Origin: Peribacillus simplex
GTDB taxonomy: Bacteria > Bacillota > Bacilli > Bacillales > DSM-1321
NCBI RefSeq assembly: GCF_900156045.1
Contig: NZ_FTMX01000005.1
Coordinates: forward strand, 62,001 to 126,000
Direction of reading: 5' to 3'
DNA: 64,000 nt
Below the pieces are notes generated by a model. The model worked only from the letters and a program-made list of their open reading frames with translations, was not told the origin of the DNA and made no database searches. How positions within the stretch are numbered: the stretch's first letter is position 1; each line of letters begins with the position of its first letter. Of this stretch, positions 45,040 through 54,779 are shown piece by piece. The translations under genes and the position numbers were made by a program.

Positions 45040-46272
45040 ATGAGTGTACAGCAAATGCAGGCTAGGAGAATAAGAGATAAAGAGGAAGTAATCCGACTTA
45101 CTCAGTCGCTTGTCAAAATTGAAAGTGTCTTTCGCCCCGGAGTTGAAGGGGGAAACGAAGAAAAAGTCGCGAACTATGTAGCAAACTATCTAAGAAATAT
45201 TGGTATTGAGGTATATATTGAAGAAGTAGAGGCTGGACGTCCAAATGTTATCGGCATTGTTGATTCCGGCAGACCTGGAAAAACGTTACTTTTCGAAGGA
45301 CATACAGATGTGGTAACGGAAGGAGAACGGGAAGCTTGGAAGTACGATCCTTTTGGAGCGGAAATAGTAAATGGAAAAATGTATGGCCGAGGGACAAATG
45401 ATACAAAAGGAAATCTGTCGTGTATGATTACTGCTGTCCATTCCTTATTAAGAGATAAGGAATACTGGTCTGGGAAAATTATTTTATGCATTCCTTGTGA
45501 TGAAGAGGGAATGATGATTGGCATAAAGCATTTTATCAAACAGGGATGGGCAAAAGATGTAACAGGAGCTATCATTTGTGAGCCTGAAGAAAATGAAGTC
45601 TGTATTACACAAAAGGGGGCCATGCGGATTGCGATTAATGTTTACGGAAAAATGGCTCATGGTGCTATGCCTTTAAGCGGAATCAATCCGAATACACGTA
45701 TGGCTAAAATAATCTGCGAAATTGATAAGTTAGAAACTCTTGAGAAAGAACGTCTTGGAAAGCATGATCTGTTGGGGTGGCCCTCTATAACACCTACAAT
45801 CTTAATGGGACCTGTTCACGGGGAAGCACAAATTAATGTTGTTCCAGATCAATGCATGACCACATTGGATATTCGAACTATACCTGGACAAGAACATAAG
45901 GTTATAAAATCTCAATTGCAAAACATAATAGACAGACTCGCTAAAGATGATCATGATTTTAAAGCAGAAATGGAAGTGATTGAGGAACGGCCATGGACCA
46001 TAACCGATCGTGAAAACCCAGTAGTCAAAGCTGTTGCAAAAGCTGCTCAAATCGTTACGGGAAAAGAAGCGGTGTATAACGGTGTCCCAGGAGCAACAGA
46101 TGGGACATTCCTTCATATGGCTGGTATTCCTATTGTCACGATTGGAGCGGGGGAAAGGGAAGTACCACATCAAATCAATGAATATGTAGATGTTGAAGAG
46201 CTTGCGGAGACAACAGAAATCTATCGGACTGCCGCCCTTATTTTTTTAAATGAAGAATCATCATTTAAATGA
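45040..46272 (+). CDS. M20-family ArgE/DapE-type deacylase
   Basis: The 410-residue metallopeptidase has LFEGHTDVVTEG near residue 85, GRGTNDTKGN near 116-125 (bridging aspartate), CDEEGMM near 152 (catalytic glutamate pair), an insert dimerisation domain from about 185 to 305 and a late HQINEYVDVEE with a metal histidine. The family removes acyl or succinyl groups from amino acids, or cleaves dipeptides. ATG 45040 has AAAGGGAG 9 bases upstream. It probably belongs with the importer and the AbgB-like hydrolase. Confidence 0.85.
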   Translation: MSVQQMQARRIRDKEEVIRLTQSLVKIESVFRPGVEGGNEEKVANYVANYLRNIGIEVYIEEVEAGRPNVIGIVDSGRPGKTLLFEGHTDVVTEGEREAWKYDPFGAEIVNGKMYGRGTNDTKGNLSCMITAVHSLLRDKEYWSGKIILCIPCDEEGMMIGIKHFIKQGWAKDVTGAIICEPEENEVCITQKGAMRIAINVYGKMAHGAMPLSGINPNTRMAKIICEIDKLETLEKERLGKHDLLGWPSITPTILMGPVHGEAQINVVPDQCMTTLDIRTIPGQEHKVIKSQLQNIIDRLAKDDHDFKAEMEVIEERPWTITDRENPVVKAVAKAAQIVTGKEAVYNGVPGATDGTFLHMAGIPIVTIGAGEREVPHQINEYVDVEELAETTEIYRTAALIFLNEESSFK

Positions 46273-46479
46273 AGGGATATAAAATTACTGTTGAAATTAG
46301 GTCATATATCAGATTAATGCAATTCAGTAAACGACATTAACAGTTAAAAAAAAATTGTACATCACTATAGGTCATTCTAGCTCCAAGTAATTTGATTAAT
46401 ATGATAAATAATACCTGAGTAGCATCATATGTTATTTTGATATTTTTTTGAACTTTATTTAATACTTATTTTTACACGT

Positions 46480-46530
46480 AAGATCATACATATTAGTCCT
46501 TACTAATATGTATGATCTTTTATTATCTTT
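46480..46530 (+). terminator. Strong rho-independent terminator between convergent genes
   Basis: A perfect 17-base stem (AAGATCATACATATTAG, 46480-46496, with its complement at 46503-46519) has a six-base loop and a T-rich tail. It closes the importer/hydrolase cluster. The rest of the 316-base gap (46273-46588) is AT-rich and shows nothing else. Confidence 0.85.
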
Positions 46531-46588
46531 TAAACTAAATAAGGAAAGAACTGCTTTTTTTTCTCTATTAAAAAAATAGAATAATCCT

Positions 46589-47254
46589 TTATTGATCAAT
46601 GATGGACTTAAAAGTTGCTTTTATTGTGTTGAAGCTTTTTTCGATATGAGAATGCATTTCCTGTTCGGCTTGTACCGGATCTTTATTCTGAATGGCTAGA
46701 AGGATCCGTTCATGATCATCTACAAAATTAGAAAAGTTTTTAAAATGCACTTTTAAAATACTAGTTCTTATATATAGTATTTTAGTCTTAATAACATCGC
46801 ATAATTGGATTAATTGGTGGTTGTGGGAAGCAAGGTCAATGATATCGTGAAATTCCTGATTTAGTTGTGTAAGCTTTTTTGTATCATTCATATTCACGGC
46901 TATTTTAGAGTCATTTATAACTTCGACCAATTTGCTTAATTCCTCATCTGTGATATTCTGAGTTGCTAATTTAACAGCTAAAGATTCAAGGCTAATTCGG
47001 CATTGATATACATCAATAATGTCTTGTACGCTAGGGTTATAAACAGATATGACCTTACCATTACGAACGAGTAGGTAGTCTTTCAATAACATCTGGAAGG
47101 CTTCTCTAATTGTACCCCGGCTAACCCCGATTCTTTCAGCAACCCTGGTTTCGACCAAACGCTCTCCAGGTTGATATTCACCGTCTATTATCATACCTTT
47201 CAGGATGTGATATACCTGATTATGAAGCAGTTCAGTTTTTTGTATTTCTTTCAT
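46589..47254 (-). CDS. GntR/FadR-family transcriptional regulator
   Basis: The 221-residue protein has an N-terminal winged HTH (GERLVETRVAERIGVSRGTI, residues about 31-50) and an all-helical FCD effector domain (about 85-215) with the histidine/aspartate pattern expected for a metal-bound carboxylate ligand. FCD regulators usually respond to organic acids. ATG 47254 has a G-rich site just upstream. It is divergent from the CoA-transferase operon, and a palindrome sits over that operon's -35, so it is the probable repressor. Confidence 0.88.
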   Translation of the reverse strand: MKEIQKTELLHNQVYHILKGMIIDGEYQPGERLVETRVAERIGVSRGTIREAFQMLLKDYLLVRNGKVISVYNPSVQDIIDVYQCRISLESLAVKLATQNITDEELSKLVEVINDSKIAVNMNDTKKLTQLNQEFHDIIDLASHNHQLIQLCDVIKTKILYIRTSILKVHFKNFSNFVDDHERILLAIQNKDPVQAEQEMHSHIEKSFNTIKATFKSIIDQ

Positions 47255-47397
47255 AATATTGCCCCCCCTATGTAACAAATTTATATCTATATATAAAATA
47301 GTCTATTTATTTGGATTTTTCAGTTCATAGATATATTTCAATAATAATAGCTTAAATCCTACTTTAATAGCTCAAATTATAACATAAAAAAATGTTG

Positions 47398-47437
47398 ACG
47401 GTTAACCGTTGACATTATAATAATTGTCAATTACTAT
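47398..47437 (+). promoter_or_regulatory. Promoter and palindromic operator of the CoA-transferase/lyase operon
   Basis: ACGGTTAACCGT (47398-47409) is a perfect 12-base palindrome abutting a consensus TTGACA (47409-47414); TACTAT (47432-47437) follows after 17 bases. A further TTGACA-N10-TGTCAA repeat runs into the spacer. The arrangement fits repression by the divergent GntR regulator. The leader to ATG 47553 is about 110 bases. Confidence 0.65.
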
Positions 47438-47552
47438 AAGAATTATCAAAAAATTAGGAAAGTTTTTGTTTTAACGGAATTGATTTTTATAGAAAACAAG
47501 TGTTTACAACGTAATTTATCTAGGAAGAAAAAATAAAAAGAGGTGAATGTAC

Positions 47553-48791
47553 ATGGGTGAAGATATAAAACAGGGTGCCTTGAAGGGATTAAAGGTATTG
47601 GAATTAGGTAGTTTGATAGCTGGTCCTTTTGCCGGAAGATTAATGGCTGACTTTGGGGCCGAGGTAATAAAAGTAGAACCTCCAGGAAAGGGGGACCCTA
47701 TCAGAAATTGGAGATTACTATACGAGGGCACATCCTTATGGTGGTTTGTTCAATCCAGGAACAAAAAAAGTATTTCATTGGACTTACGCAAAACGGAAGC
47801 TCAAGAGATCATTCGGGAATTAGCAAAAGAAGTGGATATTATTATTGAAAACTTCAAACCCGGGACTATGGAGAAGTGGGGACTTGGCTATGACGATTTA
47901 AAAAAAATTAATCCTAAGATTATTATGGTCAGGGTATCAGGATATGGCCAAGATGGACCGTACCGAAATAAGCCAGGGTTTGGAAGCATTGGAGAAGCAA
48001 TGGGGGGGATCCGTTATTTAACAGGTTATCCTGATAGGCCACCAACAAGGGTCGGGGTTAGCTTGGGAGATTCTGTAACTGCATTATATGCTGTTATGGG
48101 GGCATTAATGGCTGTATATCATAGAGACCAACCTGGTGGAGAAGGACAATGTGTTGATGTTGCTCTATATGAATCAATCTTCAGTTTAATGGAAAGTGCA
48201 GTTCCAGAGTACGACCATTACGGAGTGGTTCGTGAAAGAACCGGAAGCACCCTACCAGGAATAGCACCTTCGAATACATATCCTTGCAGGGATGGTAAAT
48301 ACATTGTAATCGGGGCAAATGGAGATGGCATCTTCAAAAGGCTTATGGAGGTTATCGAAAGACCAGATTTAAGGGATGACCTTAAATTCTCATCTAATGA
48401 CGGACGTGTACAGAATGCTGAGTATCTAGATGAAGTAATTGGTGGGTGGACGTTACAACATAATTTAGCTGATGCCTTGGTATTACTTGATGATTCAGAC
48501 ATACCTGCAGGATCAATATATAGTGTTGAGGACATGGTGCATGATCCACATTTCCTTGCTAGGGAAATGATCCATAATATGGATGTTGAAGGCCTTGGAA
48601 AACTTAAAGTTCCAGGCATTGTACCCAAGTTGAGTAAAACTCCCGGAAGTATTAATTGGGCTGGTCCAAAACTAGGAGAGCACACAGAACAGGTTTTAAA
48701 GGGGGAATTAGAATTAGCGGAGGATAAATATGATGAGTGGCTCGCTTCCGGGGTAATTTCAGATCATGAAACTATTAAGCTGAAAAAATAG
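47553..48791 (+). CDS. CaiB/BaiF (class III) CoA-transferase, first copy
   Basis: The 412-residue protein has class III CoA-transferase features: ELGSLIAGPFAGRLMADFGAEVIKVE with the CoA-pocket pattern near residues 14-40, NKKSISLDLR near 71, and the catalytic aspartate in SLGDSVTALYA near residue 172. These enzymes move CoA from succinyl-CoA or similar donors onto organic acids such as citramalate, itaconate or hydroxymethylglutarate. ATG 47553 has AGAGGTGA upstream; ATG 47547 is too close to it. It is the first gene of a seven-gene operon. Confidence 0.87.
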   Translation: MGEDIKQGALKGLKVLELGSLIAGPFAGRLMADFGAEVIKVEPPGKGDPIRNWRLLYEGTSLWWFVQSRNKKSISLDLRKTEAQEIIRELAKEVDIIIENFKPGTMEKWGLGYDDLKKINPKIIMVRVSGYGQDGPYRNKPGFGSIGEAMGGIRYLTGYPDRPPTRVGVSLGDSVTALYAVMGALMAVYHRDQPGGEGQCVDVALYESIFSLMESAVPEYDHYGVVRERTGSTLPGIAPSNTYPCRDGKYIVIGANGDGIFKRLMEVIERPDLRDDLKFSSNDGRVQNAEYLDEVIGGWTLQHNLADALVLLDDSDIPAGSIYSVEDMVHDPHFLAREMIHNMDVEGLGKLKVPGIVPKLSKTPGSINWAGPKLGEHTEQVLKGELELAEDKYDEWLASGVISDHETIKLKK

Positions 48792-48819
48792 CAGTACAAA
48801 ATGAGGAGATGAAATAAAA

Positions 48820-49749
48820 ATGAACTTACCAAAACGTGTTGATATTATAGAATCTGGACCAAGGGACGGAATTCAAAATGAAAAAATCTTTATTCCAACT
48901 GATGTGAAATTGCAATTGATACATGCGCTGAGTGAGACGGGAATTAAAAGAATGGAGGCTACTTCATTCGTTTCACCTAAACATGTACCACAAATGGCAG
49001 ATGGAGCCGAAGTTTTTAGAAATATCAACAAACGAGAAGATGTGCAATACATGACCTTGATTCCAAATAAGAGGGGATTTGATTGGGCTAAAGATGTAGG
49101 GGCAACCAGTCTGGCCTTGTTTGTTGCGGCAAGTGAGACGTTTAATAAAAAAAATGTAAGGATGTCCATTGAAGAGTCCTTATTCCAGTTATCCTCTGTT
49201 GTAGAGGAGGCTAAGAATAAAAATATGTTCATACGGTTTCATATCTCAACTGCTTTTTATTGCCCATATGAAGGTCCCGTTCAGGAGGAAACAACCCTTA
49301 GTCTTGTTCATACGTTAGAAAAATTAAATGTGGACGAAATTGTGCTTTGCGATACAATAGGCCGGGCTAATCCTAAGCAAGTATATCAATTGTTCGGTAA
49401 AACCTTGGACCTCTCACCCTCAGCGAAAATAACAGCCCATTTCCATGATACTTATGGTTTATCAAAAGCGAACTCATTAGCAGCATTGCAAGCGGGTATC
49501 ACTTCTTTTGATACTTCCATAGGAGGATTAGGTGGTTGCCCCTTTGCGCCGGGAGCAGCAGGAAACGATGCAACTGAAGACTTTGTATTCATGCTACATG
49601 AAATGGGAATAGAGACTGGTATTGATTTTAATAAACTAATGCAATGTGTAACTCTGATAAAGAAAATGACGAATCGTACATTGACTGGCCACCTCCATAA
49701 AATAGCAAATCCATACTCCTCAGATAATAACACCAAAATTAAATTGTAA
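48820..49749 (+). CDS. Hydroxymethylglutaryl-CoA lyase
   Basis: The 309-residue TIM-barrel enzyme has ESGPRDGIQNEK at residues 11-22 with the catalytic Arg-Asp, LCDTIGRANP near 168, HFHDTYGLSKAN near 208 with the metal histidines, and the HMG-CoA lyase signature GGLGGCPFAPGAAGN near 235-249 with its cysteine. It splits HMG-CoA (or a close analogue) into acetyl-CoA and acetoacetate. The divalent metal ligands are all present. It sits between a CoA-transferase and a citrate-type transporter rather than in a leucine operon, so the substrate may be a 3-hydroxy-3-alkylglutaryl-CoA. Confidence 0.9.
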   Translation: MNLPKRVDIIESGPRDGIQNEKIFIPTDVKLQLIHALSETGIKRMEATSFVSPKHVPQMADGAEVFRNINKREDVQYMTLIPNKRGFDWAKDVGATSLALFVAASETFNKKNVRMSIEESLFQLSSVVEEAKNKNMFIRFHISTAFYCPYEGPVQEETTLSLVHTLEKLNVDEIVLCDTIGRANPKQVYQLFGKTLDLSPSAKITAHFHDTYGLSKANSLAALQAGITSFDTSIGGLGGCPFAPGAAGNDATEDFVFMLHEMGIETGIDFNKLMQCVTLIKKMTNRTLTGHLHKIANPYSSDNNTKIKL

Positions 49750-49931
49750 AACAGTTTATTCATAAATATATATCACTCCCTCCATAGAGCAACTTGTAAT
49801 TTCTCTTCATGACAAGGAATGTAACCGTTTTCTCAGAGAGTTTGAAAGGATTTTTAGGTATTTTCTTCAATTCCTTTCGTTTGAAATGGATATAAGGGCT
49901 ACAAATAAATCATTTACAAGGGGATATGTGA

Positions 49932-51233
49932 ATGGCTATTTTAGGGTTTCTGATGATTGGTACATTTCTTTATTTAGTAATGTCAAAACGTGTTTCTGTT
50001 TTAATCGCTTTTGCACTTGTGCCGATTATATTTGCACTTATCGGCGGATTTGGTTTGGAAATAGGAAAAATGATGTTGGATGGAATTGCAAAAGTTACAC
50101 CGACAGGGATTATGATTGGTTTCTCCATTTTGTACTTTGGTTTGATGATCGATAGGGGCTTATTTGACCCAATGATATCCCGCCTAATTCGATTTGCAAA
50201 TGGAGATCCTCTCAAAATAGTTATGGCCACGGCTATCATAACTTTAGTAGTTGCTTTGGATGGGGACGGATCAGCAACTTTCATGATAACAGTCACGGCT
50301 TTGTTGCCAATTTATAAAAGGCTCGGCATGAGCTCACTTACTTTAGCTGGAGTAGTAGCGTTGGGTGCGGGTGTCATGAATATCATTCCATGGGGAGGGC
50401 CGCTGGCTAGGGCAATGGTTTCCCTTGGGGCGGAATCCACTGAATTGTTTAATCCCATTATTCCAGCCATGTTAGCTGGGGCTGTTTGGGTAGTATTTGT
50501 ATCGTATATATTTGGTATGAGAGAACGTAAAAGAATAGGCATAATTAAGGTTAACAAAGGCGATTCAATGGAATCGGGAGAAATCGCGGCAACACTAGAA
50601 ATGTCATCCAGTCTACCGAAATTATATTGGTTCAACTTAATCTTAACTATTTCTTTGATTGTTGCTCTAATAATGGAAATAATTCCAGTGCCCGTCTTAT
50701 TCATTGTTGCGTTCGCCATTGCTTTGTTAGTGAACTTTCCCGACGTGAAAAAACAGCAAGAACAAATTGCTTCTCACGCCCAAAGCATGGTTATGGTATG
50801 TACTACCATATTCGCGGCTGGTATTTTTACAGGAATACTTTCTGGAACTAAGATGATTGACGCAATGGCCGTTTCTATGGTTTCAGCTATACCGGATTGG
50901 CTGGGAGGACATCTACCAATCCTAGTAGCCGTGGTCAGTATGCCTTTAAGTTTAATATTTTCTCCTGATGCCTTTTATTATGGGCTACTTCCGGTCCTAA
51001 GTGAGGCCGGGACAGCCTTTGGAGTTGATCCAATAGAAATTGGCAGGGCTGCTTTATTAGGGAACGGGACAACGGGTTTTCCCTTGAGTCCATTAAATCC
51101 GTCTGTATTTGTCCTAATTGGATTATGTAAGGTCGATTTAGGAGATCTTCAGAAAAAGATTTTTTTCTGGGCTTTTGGGAGTACTATCGTGATGACAATC
51201 GTGGCATTGCTTACAGGGGCAATACCTCTTTAA
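49932..51233 (+). CDS. CitMHS-family citrate/organic acid transporter
   Basis: The 433-residue membrane protein (about 11-12 helices) resembles Bacillus CitM and CitH, for example GLMIDRGLFDPMISR near residue 76, DGDGSATFMITVTALLPIYK near 112 and NIIPWGGPLARAM near 153. CitM and CitH import citrate as a complex with divalent metal ions driven by protons. Within this operon it probably imports the pathway substrate, a di- or tricarboxylate. AAGGGGA precedes the ATG. Confidence 0.9.
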   Translation: MAILGFLMIGTFLYLVMSKRVSVLIAFALVPIIFALIGGFGLEIGKMMLDGIAKVTPTGIMIGFSILYFGLMIDRGLFDPMISRLIRFANGDPLKIVMATAIITLVVALDGDGSATFMITVTALLPIYKRLGMSSLTLAGVVALGAGVMNIIPWGGPLARAMVSLGAESTELFNPIIPAMLAGAVWVVFVSYIFGMRERKRIGIIKVNKGDSMESGEIAATLEMSSSLPKLYWFNLILTISLIVALIMEIIPVPVLFIVAFAIALLVNFPDVKKQQEQIASHAQSMVMVCTTIFAAGIFTGILSGTKMIDAMAVSMVSAIPDWLGGHLPILVAVVSMPLSLIFSPDAFYYGLLPVLSEAGTAFGVDPIEIGRAALLGNGTTGFPLSPLNPSVFVLIGLCKVDLGDLQKKIFFWAFGSTIVMTIVALLTGAIPL

Positions 51234-51265
51234 CAGGTTGAAAAATTAAATTAGGGAGTGGTTCA

Positions 51266-52426
51266 ATGTTACCTCTTGAGGGAATTACAGTTGTGTCATT
51301 AGAACAGGCAGTGGCAGCTCCCTTTGCTTCTCGCCAATTGGCAGACTTGGGAGCGCGTGTGATAAAGGTAGAGAGGCCTGGATCTGGAGACTTCGCACGA
51401 AACTATGATTCAACCGTTCACGGAATGTCGAGCCACTTTGTCTGGCTCAATCGATCGAAAGAATCCTTGGCGCTTGATCTAAAACAGGATGGAGCAAAGC
51501 TGGTTCTGGATAAACTGCTCTCGGAGGCGGACGTATTCATTCAAAACTTGGCACCCGGCGCTGTTGATCGACTTGGTTTTAGTTCCACTGTCCTCAAAGA
51601 AAAATATCCTCAACTTGTGATTTGCGGAATTTCAGGTTACGGTACGTTTGGTCCTTATATGGATAAAAAGGCATACGATTTACTCATTCAATGTGAGGCG
51701 GGAGTCGTTTCCATTACTGGAACAAGAGACAATCCATCGAAAGCAGGCATTTCGATTGCGGATATTGCAGCAGGCATGTATGCGTACTCTGGTATATTGA
51801 CTGCACTTATTTCTCGTTTTAGGACAGGTAAGGGAAAGGTAATGGAGGTCTCAATGCTTGAGGCATTGGGAGAATGGATGGGATATCCACTTTACTATTC
51901 TGGGTATGGTGGGACGGATCTGAAGCGAACTGGGGCAAATCACGCAACGATTTATCCTTATGGTCCGTTCCTTGCAGGGGATGGAAAATTAGTCTTCATG
52001 GGCATTCAAAATGAACGAGAGTGGGAAAGCTTTTGCACACAGGTGTTAGAAAAATCTGAATTAATTACTGATAGAAGGTTTCATAGTAACGCATTCCGAG
52101 TTACTAATAGCAGTATTCTGAAAGAAATGATTGACGCTGTTTTTCAAAAAATGAACTCGAGTGAGATAATTGAAAAACTTGAAAAAGCAAAAATTGCGAA
52201 TGCCCATTTAAATACGGTAACAGAATTCATAAACCATCCACAATTGAAAATCCGGAAACGTTGGCAAGAAGTCGATTCTCCCGCTGGAAAATTAAACGCA
52301 CTCATACCTCCTGTGACTTTCGAAGATGTTGACCCAGTTATGAATCCTATACCGGATGTTGGCGAGCATACAGAGTCGATACTAAAGGAGTTTGGATTTG
52401 AAAACCAAATCATCGGAAAAATATAA
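51266..52426 (+). CDS. CaiB/BaiF (class III) CoA-transferase, second copy
   Basis: The 386-residue protein is a second, clearly divergent class III CoA-transferase: EQAVAAPFASRQLADLGARV near residues 12-31 and GISIADIAAGMYAYSGILTA with the catalytic aspartate near residue 163. Two different family members in one operon suggest two CoA-acceptor steps, or two donor/acceptor pairs. It precedes a CitE-like lyase, as in citramalate and itaconate systems. Confidence 0.87.
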   Translation: MLPLEGITVVSLEQAVAAPFASRQLADLGARVIKVERPGSGDFARNYDSTVHGMSSHFVWLNRSKESLALDLKQDGAKLVLDKLLSEADVFIQNLAPGAVDRLGFSSTVLKEKYPQLVICGISGYGTFGPYMDKKAYDLLIQCEAGVVSITGTRDNPSKAGISIADIAAGMYAYSGILTALISRFRTGKGKVMEVSMLEALGEWMGYPLYYSGYGGTDLKRTGANHATIYPYGPFLAGDGKLVFMGIQNEREWESFCTQVLEKSELITDRRFHSNAFRVTNSSILKEMIDAVFQKMNSSEIIEKLEKAKIANAHLNTVTEFINHPQLKIRKRWQEVDSPAGKLNALIPPVTFEDVDPVMNPIPDVGEHTESILKEFGFENQIIGKI

Positions 52427-52470
52427 GGTATTAACTTCCTAATGATGGAAAAATGAAAAGGGGTGAAGTT

Positions 52471-53334
52471 ATGATTCCTCGGACATGGATGTTCATTCCT
52501 GGATCTGATGAAAAGAAATTAAAGAAAGTCCAGCAATTATGCGCCGATGTATTCATTTATGATTTAGAAGATGCTGTTTCTCCAGAAGGAAAAAAAGATG
52601 CAAGAGCTTTAGTAAGGAAATATATCAAAGCGAATCAGGAAAAGGAAAATTTCATCAGAATAAATGGATTCCACACACCATATTTTTACGATGATTTACT
52701 TGATCTAATCGATTCCGGCTTGACAGGAATTGTATTACCGAAAGCTGAGACAAAAGAAGAAATTATGTCTTTAGATCATATATTAGTTGAAAGGGAGTCT
52801 AAAAGGAATCTAAATAAAGGCCAGATAAAAATTGTTCCTTTAATAGAGTCGGCTCTAGGACTATATAATTCTTATGAAATCGCATCTGCTAGTCAGAGAG
52901 TTCAGCAGCTTGCATTCGGTTCCATGGACTATGCATTCGATATAAAAGCAATAATAACGAAGGATGCCCATGAATTGCTTTATGCAAGATCCCATTTGGT
53001 TGTTACTTCCAGGGCTGCGGGAGTTGGACCTCCTATTGACACGGTTTATGTTGATATTAAAAATCATAAAGGCTTCCTAGCCGAAACCCAGCTTGTTAAG
53101 GAGCTTGGATTTCAAGGGAAATTAATCATTCACCCTGATCAGGTCGATCTTGTAAACCAGGTCTTTGCACCTAACCCTGAAGAAATTGAGGAAGCAGAAA
53201 GAATTGTAAGAGCGTTCGAACAGGCATTAGCCAAAGGGGAAGGCGTTTTGCAGCTTGAAGGGAAAATGATTGACCTTCCTATTGTAGAACGTGCTAAGCG
53301 TACCCTTCAATCAGTTAATTTATATCAATTGTGA
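52471..53334 (+). CDS. CitE-like CoA-ester lyase (HpcH/HpaI family)
   Basis: The 287-residue protein belongs to the CitE/CLYBL/malyl-CoA lyase group: WMFIPGSDEKKLKK near residue 5-18, FIYDLEDAVSPEGK near 27-40, LPKAETKEEI near 89 and IVPLIESALGLYN near 122 with the metal glutamate. Such lyases split citramalyl-CoA, malyl-CoA or beta-methylmalyl-CoA into acyl-CoA plus a 2-oxo acid. It is free-standing, with no citrate-lyase alpha or gamma subunits nearby. I chose ATG 52471 because GGGGTGA precedes it; ATG 52453 has no site. Confidence 0.87.
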   Translation: MIPRTWMFIPGSDEKKLKKVQQLCADVFIYDLEDAVSPEGKKDARALVRKYIKANQEKENFIRINGFHTPYFYDDLLDLIDSGLTGIVLPKAETKEEIMSLDHILVERESKRNLNKGQIKIVPLIESALGLYNSYEIASASQRVQQLAFGSMDYAFDIKAIITKDAHELLYARSHLVVTSRAAGVGPPIDTVYVDIKNHKGFLAETQLVKELGFQGKLIIHPDQVDLVNQVFAPNPEEIEEAERIVRAFEQALAKGEGVLQLEGKMIDLPIVERAKRTLQSVNLYQL

Positions 53335-53393
53335 AATTGAAACGATCAAGTATCGCTCCAGTTCGGACTTGAGCATGAAGAAAGGACTTTATT

Positions 53394-54779
53394 ATGAAGA
53401 AGGTTAGAATTGGTTCAGGTGCGGGATACGCGGGAGATCGCATTGAGCCAGCAATGGAATTGATTCAAAAAGGAGATTTGGATTATATCATTTTTGAATG
53501 CTTAGCCGAAAGAACAATTGCCCTTGCACAGCAGGCGAAAATGAAAAATCCAGATGAGGGGTACAACCATTTATTGAAGTATCGTATGGAAAAGGTCTTA
53601 TTACTATGTGTCGAGAATAATGTCACATTAATCACCAATATTGGAGCAGCAAACCCTCTCGCAGCCGCTAAGGTTGTTAAGAATATAGCAGAGGAAAAAG
53701 GCATCAGTAATTTAAAAATAGCAGCTGTAAGTGGAGATGATGTATATCCGAACATTGGAAAGTACATGGATTGCACAATAATAGAAACCGGAGTTCCATT
53801 GAAAGAGTTGAAGTCTTCCATAATTTCTGCAAATGCCTATATCGGAATTTCTGGAATTGTTACCGCTTTGCAGGAAGGGGCAGATATTGTAATTACGGGC
53901 CGGGTATCAGATCCTTCATTAGTAGTTGCACCACTTAAGCATGAATTTGGTTGGGAAGATACAGATTATGAGCTTCTTGGTAAGGGGACAGCCGCTGGTC
54001 ATTTACTCGAGTGTGCAGCCCAAGTGACCGGTGGTTATTTCGCAGATCCAGGGGATAAGGATGTTCCTGACTTATGGAATGTAGGTTTTCCGATCGCCGA
54101 AGTACAGGAAAATGGAGACTTTTTATTAAGCAAGCTTGAGGATTCGGGAGGCATGGTTACGACTGCTACCGTAAAGGAACAGATTGTATATGAAATTCAC
54201 GACCCAACCCGATATCTTACTCCCGATGTTATCGCTGATTTTTCTGAAATAGAAGTGATAGAAAAAGAAACAAACCAAGTGCAAATTAAGGGAGTGTCTG
54301 GAAAAGAGAAGAGCGGTTACTATAAAACGAGCATCGGCTATTTGGACGGATATATAGTTGAAGCAGAAATTAGTTACGGAGGTTCAGGTTGTTTAGGAAG
54401 GTCAAGACTGGCGGAAGAAGTAGTGAGACACCGGTTGATTCAGGCTAATATTGAGATTCAAGAAATGAGAATTGATCATATTGGTTCTAATTCGCTTTAT
54501 CGATCTTCTATTTCGGCACCGTTGTATGACAAGGAAAGACTATCGGAGGTACGATTAAGGGTGGCAGCCAGGACTGCTGATAAAGGAGCCGCTAATTTGA
54601 TCGGCCAAGAGGTGGAAGGTCTATATACTAATGGGCCTGCTGGAGGCGGTGGTGTTCGGGTTAGTGTCCAAGAGGTTGTATCAATTGCCTCAATTCTTAT
54701 TCCTAGCGATGATATTACAATCGACGTAACGTACGAGGAGGTCGACAAGAATGAAACTCAAGCAAGTCACTCACTCTAG
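53394..54779 (+). CDS. AtuA-type protein (DUF1446), large component
   Basis: The 461-residue protein matches the DUF1446/AtuA family: VRIGSGAGYAGDRIEPAMEL at the N-terminus, FECLAERTIALAQ near 43, IGAANPLAAAKVV near 85, and TGRVSDPSLVVAPLKHEFGW near 167. AtuA is named after acyclic terpene utilization in Pseudomonas, where its reaction is not firmly known to me. The C-terminal small domain often fused to this family is encoded here by the next gene, overlapping by 29 bases. A hydratase or isomerase acting on a branched acyl-CoA is one possibility. Confidence 0.85.
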   Translation: MKKVRIGSGAGYAGDRIEPAMELIQKGDLDYIIFECLAERTIALAQQAKMKNPDEGYNHLLKYRMEKVLLLCVENNVTLITNIGAANPLAAAKVVKNIAEEKGISNLKIAAVSGDDVYPNIGKYMDCTIIETGVPLKELKSSIISANAYIGISGIVTALQEGADIVITGRVSDPSLVVAPLKHEFGWEDTDYELLGKGTAAGHLLECAAQVTGGYFADPGDKDVPDLWNVGFPIAEVQENGDFLLSKLEDSGGMVTTATVKEQIVYEIHDPTRYLTPDVIADFSEIEVIEKETNQVQIKGVSGKEKSGYYKTSIGYLDGYIVEAEISYGGSGCLGRSRLAEEVVRHRLIQANIEIQEMRIDHIGSNSLYRSSISAPLYDKERLSEVRLRVAARTADKGAANLIGQEVEGLYTNGPAGGGGVRVSVQEVVSIASILIPSDDITIDVTYEEVDKNETQASHSL

